DNA of 64,000 bases from Accumulibacter sp. (lineage in GTDB: Bacteria; Pseudomonadota; Gammaproteobacteria; Burkholderiales; Rhodocyclaceae). The notes under the pieces were generated by a model, which saw only the letters and a program-made list of their open reading frames with translations, ran no database searches and was not told where the DNA came from. Made by a program: the position numbers and the translations under genes. Each line of letters starts with the position of its first letter. Positions within the stretch are counted from its first letter, which is position 1. Positions 60,648 to 64,000 of this stretch are shown here, piece after piece. The DNA lies in contig NZ_JAZKUG010000001.1 of the NCBI RefSeq assembly GCF_036625195.1, positions 3,906,001 to 3,970,000 on the forward strand, in the 5' to 3' direction.

Positions 60648-61227
60648 CGGATCTCGGTACTGCGGCTCGAAAGGGGACGAAGCTGCGCGGCCGTCCGCGC
60701 CCGACAGGGTCGGGCGTGGCCGCCGGGCGGCAGGCGAGGGTGCGAAGGACAGGCAGTCCAACGGCACCCGTGGGAGTATAGGAGCCTTGATCAAGCAGCG
60801 TCAATGATCTCGAAGCCGGGCCCGGAAGCCCTGCACAGGCCTCCGGGTTTCGCCAGCCCGGTGCCTTTGGTCATCTGCCAGGTGCACGGCGCCCTCACTC
60901 ATCCGTCGGGCGTTGCACGCCGTTGGCGCCGCGGATCGGGAACGAACGTGCGCTGGCAATTGACGGCAAGGTGACCCGCACGGGGCCAGGCAGGGAGCCA
61001 GGGATTGATCGACGGGCATGTCCCAAGGCAAAATGAATCGCCTGCACCACACCAGTCCGCGCCATGGCCCTGCCGATCGCCCCGGATCGCCGTTTCACCT
61101 GTGCCGACGAGCGGACCGTTTCCCGCATCCCCGGCTCGCCGACAAGCGATCCCTGAGAGATTCGTGAGTCGCCAAGGCGACATTCACGGCAACCTGCAGC
61201 CTCGCTGCCCGCACCTTCGGACCGCCC
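60648..61227. other. 580-base intergenic region
   Basis: It separates the divergent histidine kinase and the radical SAM gene. Short frames on either strand have no family match. A small hairpin GTCGCC-AA-GGCGAC at 61166-61179 is the only structure seen. Confidence 0.5.
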
Positions 61228-62514
61228 ATGGAACTTCAGCGCAAACTGGAAATACTCGCCGATGCCGCGAAGTATGATGCCTCCTGCGCGAGCAGCGGCG
61301 CGGCGCGCAAGGACTCGCGCGGCGGCAAGGGCGTGGGGTCCACCGGTGGCGCGGGGATCTGCCATTCGTATGCGCCGGATGGCCGCTGCATTTCGTTGTT
61401 GAAACTGCTGCTGACGAATTCCTGCCTTTACGACTGCCACTACTGCATCAATCGCCGCTCGAGCAATGTCCAGCGCGCCCGCTTCACGCCGGACGAGGTC
61501 GTGAAGCTCACGCTCGACTTCTACAAGAGAAACTGCATCGAGGGATTGTTCCTCAGCAGCGGCATCATCCAGAGTGCCGACGACACGATGGAGTTGCTCG
61601 TCTCCGTCGCCCGCAAGCTGCGCGAGGAGCATCACTTTCGCGGCTACATTCACCTGAAGAGCATCCCGGAGGCTTCGCCGGCGCTCATCGGGCTGGCGGG
61701 AAGCCTTGCCGATCGCATCAGCCTGAACATCGAACTGCCGACGCAGGCGGGGCTCGACTCGCTGGCGCCGGAGAAAAGTCTCGCGCGCACGCAGCGGGCA
61801 ATGGCTCACATTCGTGACCGGATCGACGAGCGCCTTGCCGAGAAGCGGAAGCCCGATGCGCCGCAGCCGCCGCCCTTTGCCACCGGACAGAGCACGCAAA
61901 TGCTCGTTGGCGCCGATGCGTCGACTGACGCGACCATCCTGCAGCGCGCCGATTTGCTCTACCGAAGCTACCGCCTGCGGCGCGTCTACTATTCGGGCTT
62001 CAGCCCCATCCCGCAGCCGTCGAAGCTGTTGCCGATCAACGCGCCGCCCCTCGTGCGCGAGCACCGGCTGTACCAGGCGGACTGGCTGCTGCGCTTTTAC
62101 GAGTTCAAGGTCGGCGAGCTGACCACCGCCGACGAGCCGAATCTGGACCTCGCGCTGGACCCGAAGCTCGCCTGGGCCCTGCGCAATCGCGCGCGCTTTC
62201 CCGCCGACGTGAACCGCGCACCGCGCGAGATCCTGCTGCGCGTGCCGGGCCTCGGCGTGCGCAATGTCGACCGCATCATCGCCGCGCGCCGCCACACGCG
62301 CTTGCGGCTGGCGGACCTGCTGCGGCTGCGCATCGCGATGAACAAGGTGCTGCCATTCATCATCGCCGCCGATCATGTACCGACTCGGTCCGGCCTCGAT
62401 ACAGACGATTTTCGTGCCCGCTTCCTGCCGCCGCCAGTGCAGATGGCGCTGGATTTCGACGCACCGCAAGCCACCCCGGCAGACCTCGTGTCCGTCCGCA
62501 GCGGCGAGTTCTAG
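61228..62514 (+). CDS. Putative DNA modification/repair radical SAM protein (TIGR03916 family)
   Basis: The 428-residue protein has the radical SAM cluster LTNSCLYDCHYCINRRSS (CxxxCxxC). FYKRNCIEGLFLSSGIIQSADDTMELL follows, then GYIHLKSIPEASP and QMLVGADASTDATILQRADLLYR. The C-terminal VPGLGVRNVDRIIAARRHTRLRLADL is a helix-hairpin-helix-type DNA-binding segment. It corresponds to TIGR03916, which is always encoded with a TIGR03915 partner; the partner follows 2 bases after the stop. The reaction is unknown, but the HhH and partner suggest work on DNA bases. Confidence 0.92.
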   Translation: MELQRKLEILADAAKYDASCASSGAARKDSRGGKGVGSTGGAGICHSYAPDGRCISLLKLLLTNSCLYDCHYCINRRSSNVQRARFTPDEVVKLTLDFYKRNCIEGLFLSSGIIQSADDTMELLVSVARKLREEHHFRGYIHLKSIPEASPALIGLAGSLADRISLNIELPTQAGLDSLAPEKSLARTQRAMAHIRDRIDERLAEKRKPDAPQPPPFATGQSTQMLVGADASTDATILQRADLLYRSYRLRRVYYSGFSPIPQPSKLLPINAPPLVREHRLYQADWLLRFYEFKVGELTTADEPNLDLALDPKLAWALRNRARFPADVNRAPREILLRVPGLGVRNVDRIIAARRHTRLRLADLLRLRIAMNKVLPFIIAADHVPTRSGLDTDDFRARFLPPPVQMALDFDAPQATPADLVSVRSGEF

Positions 62515-62516
62515 CC

Positions 62517-63399
62517 ATGCGCAGCGTGTTCATCGAACCGACCTTCGAAGGATGGCGCCAACAGGCGCGCGCCCTGCTCGCCGCGGCCGTGCCCCCGGAC
62601 GAGGTGCTCTGGTCCGAGCAGGGCGAACAGGCCGGGCTTTTTCCGGCGAGCGAGGCCGTCGCTCCGGATACCGTGCCGGTAGCGAAAGTGTCCGCCGCAT
62701 TCCTCGCCATCGCCCGCATTCCTCGCCATCGCCCGCATTGCCGCCGCGCACACGGCGCCGCAGCGCTGGGCCACTCTGTATCGCCTGCTCTGGCGGCTCA
62801 CCCACGGCGGCGAACGGCATCTCCTTTCCGTCGCCACCGATCGCGACGTGCGCACCGTGCAGGAATGGTGCAAGGCCGTCCGCCGCGGGGTCCACAAGAT
62901 GCGCGCCTTCGTTCGCTTCCGCCTCGTCGGCACGGACGATGCCACGGGCCGCGAGCAGTTCGTCGCCTGGTTCGAACCCGATTATCCCCTCGTGCGACTG
63001 GTTGCGCCCTTCTTTCGGCAGCGGTTCGCGGGAATGGACTGGTCCATCCTGACGCCGCATGAATGCGTGCACTGGGATGGCGCCACGCTGCACTTCACAC
63101 CCGGCGTGCCGCGCAGCGCGGCACCCGACGAAGACGCCCTCGATGAGCTGTGGCGCACGTACTTCCGCAGCATCTTCAATCCGGCGCGGCTGAAAGTGAA
63201 AGCGATGCACGCCGCGATGCCGAAGAAATACTGGAAGAATCTGCCCGAGGCCGAGCTCATTCCTGAACTCATCGCCGGCAGCGAACAGCGCGTGGCGCGC
63301 ATGCTGGTGAGTGAGGCGCGCCCGGCGAAGCCCGCGGCAGGGAACCCGTATCTCGACAGGCTGCGCCGCATGAACGACAGCGAGGATCCCGCGGAATGA
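62517..63399 (+). pseudogene. TIGR03915-family (DUF4130) DNA repair partner, frameshifted by a 19-bp tandem duplication
   Basis: The frame from 62517 gives MRSVFIEPTFEGWRQQARALLAAAVPPDEVLW and VAKVSAAFLAIARI, then goes wrong. A perfect 19-base unit is present twice at 62695-62713 and 62714-62732. With a single copy the frame continues as RIAAAHTAPQRWATLYRLLWRLTHGGERHLLSVATDRDVRTVQEW and joins the 62848-63399 frame. That part has EQFVAWFEPDYPLVRLVAPFFRQRFAGMDWSILTPHECVHWDG and MPKKYWKNLPEAELIPELI, the conserved DUF4130 core. The intact protein would have about 287 residues. As read the product is truncated; the radical SAM partner is complete. Confidence 0.85.
62695..62732. repeat. Perfect 19-bp tandem duplication
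   Basis: CCGCATTCCTCGCCATCGC occurs twice in a row, followed by a partial third unit (CCGCATT). The extra 19 bases cause a frameshift in the DUF4130 gene. Confidence 0.95.
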
Positions 63400-63558
63400 C
63401 GGGCCTGCGCCAGCGGCAGTGGCGGTGGCCGGAGAACGAGTGCGTCACGCGCGCGCGTCCCGTCTCCTGGCGGAGAAAGTGGGCGCCTGTCCGGCGGCAG
63501 CCGATGCTCTGCGGCAACCGTCGGCGCTGGAACGGCGCAACGTCATGCCGATCGACCG

Positions 63559-64000
63559 ATGCGTAAGCTCGTTCTCATTCTCGGCGACCAACTCGATGCG
63601 CACTCGGCAGCCTTCGCTGGCTTCGATGCCCGGCAGGACGCGGTATGGATGGCCGAGGTGGCGCACGAGAGCACGAAGGTGTGGAGCACGAAGCCACGCA
63701 TCGCGATCTTTCTCGCCGCGATGCGACACTTTCGCGACGCACTGCGCGAGCGCGGATGGACGGTGTTCTACCGCGAACTCACCCCTGCTGCCGCCGTGTG
63801 GCGCGCTGCCGATGGCCGCGCGGAGCCGGCGCCGGGCGAGACCCTTGCCGAAGCGCTGCGCGAGTCGCTGGCCAGTCTCCGGCCCGAGCGGGTGGTACTG
63901 GTCGAGCCGGGAGAATGGCATGTGCGGGAGGAAGTCCGGGCGGCGATTTCACTGCCGCTGGAGATGCGCGAAGACCGGCACTTCCTGTGCAGCCACGCGG
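63559..64000 (+). CDS. Cryptochrome/photolyase-related protein (DPRP/FeS-BCP type), 3' truncated by window
   Basis: The 147 residues seen (MRKLVLILGDQLDAHSAAF, then WMAEVAHESTKVWSTKPRIAIFLAAMRHFRDALRERGWTVFYREL) match the N-terminal alpha/beta domain of the prokaryotic PhrB/FeS-BCP family, which repairs (6-4) photoproducts using FAD, a 6,7-dimethyl-8-ribityllumazine antenna and a [4Fe-4S] cluster. The FAD and cluster parts would lie beyond the window. It follows the DUF4130 gene by 160 bases and may be a third member of a DNA-repair neighbourhood. The start at 63559 is clear from GDQL. Confidence 0.9.
   Translation, partial: MRKLVLILGDQLDAHSAAFAGFDARQDAVWMAEVAHESTKVWSTKPRIAIFLAAMRHFRDALRERGWTVFYRELTPAAAVWRAADGRAEPAPGETLAEALRESLASLRPERVVLVEPGEWHVREEVRAAISLPLEMREDRHFLCSHA

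Noticed and set aside
57790..60804. 1004-codon minus-strand open frame
   Set aside because: Same strand as the histidine kinase but another frame, with Arg/Gly/Ala-rich translation; the kinase frame has all domain motifs.
60899..61183. 94-codon minus-strand ORF
   Set aside because: Cys/Trp/Arg-rich translation without motif, in the intergenic region upstream of the radical SAM gene.

Overview
The window is GC-rich (roughly two thirds G+C by eye) and has the gene content of a Gram-negative betaproteobacterium. It encodes TamA/TamB, PqiA/B/C with a split PqiA, EttA, YgiQ, lipoproteins and an Slt-type transglycosylase. Long open frames antisense to most genes reflect the base composition. A Rhodocyclales or Candidatus Accumulibacter-like host is my inference from gene content and from the NACHT-FGE, CHAT and toxin-antitoxin load; no rRNA or marker phylogeny is available here. 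No tRNA, rRNA or CRISPR array was seen.

Layout. 1-5.1 kb: two convergent STAND (NACHT) genes ending in FGE/C-type-lectin domains, with a yefM-yoeB module between them. The last codons of both genes look like diversity-generating-retroelement (DGR) variable regions, followed by a near-identical 120-bp block. 5.1-5.7 kb: a DUF433/DUF5615 toxin-antitoxin pair. 5.9-11 kb: an acyl-CoA dehydrogenase, SDR and SCP-x thiolase operon, a DUF3313 lipoprotein and a lytic transglycosylase. 11.3-14.1 kb: ettA and a CaCA exchanger.

14.1-24.5 kb is a mosaic island. A candidate 2.7-kb mobile unit carries an L-serine dehydratase and a NAD(P)-binding protein between inverted GGgACAGTATACTAAA ends. Its right end cuts an integron integrase. 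An integron cassette array follows (cupin, membrane protein, DUF805, DUF4160/DUF2442). Two shorter derivatives of the same unit lie downstream, one split by an IS21-like insertion and one reduced to 280 bp. The island also holds a PLD-family nuclease, a BrnT/BrnA cassette with attC remains, and IS fragments.

24.5-33 kb: a 2OG-Fe(II) oxygenase, a nucleoside deoxyribosyltransferase-like protein, the radical-SAM protein YgiQ, the pqiC-pqiB-pqiA lipid-transport operon and a DUF4239 protein. 33-37.4 kb: a TPR-CHAT gene split by a 7-bp tandem repeat, and a HepT/MntA toxin-antitoxin pair. 37.4-43.3 kb: tamB and tamA. 43.4-51 kb: an orphan ORF, a 104-bp MITE, DUF2062, an MFS transporter, an FAD oxidoreductase, an aldolase plus mtnA (deoxypentose salvage), and a patatin-like lipase. 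51.3-57.9 kb: an acyl-CoA ligase followed by a ynbA-C-D-B phospholipid-type operon. 58-60.6 kb: a hybrid histidine kinase. 61.2-64 kb: a DNA-repair-like trio of radical SAM TIGR03916, TIGR03915 broken by a 19-bp duplication, and an FeS photolyase cut by the window end.

The most interesting signals are the paired DGR-like variable regions, the nested mobile-unit family with its integron, and the two tandem-repeat frameshifts. Several genes carry single-base indels in short homopolymers, so some apparent pseudogenes may be assembly errors. Raw-read checks should come first.
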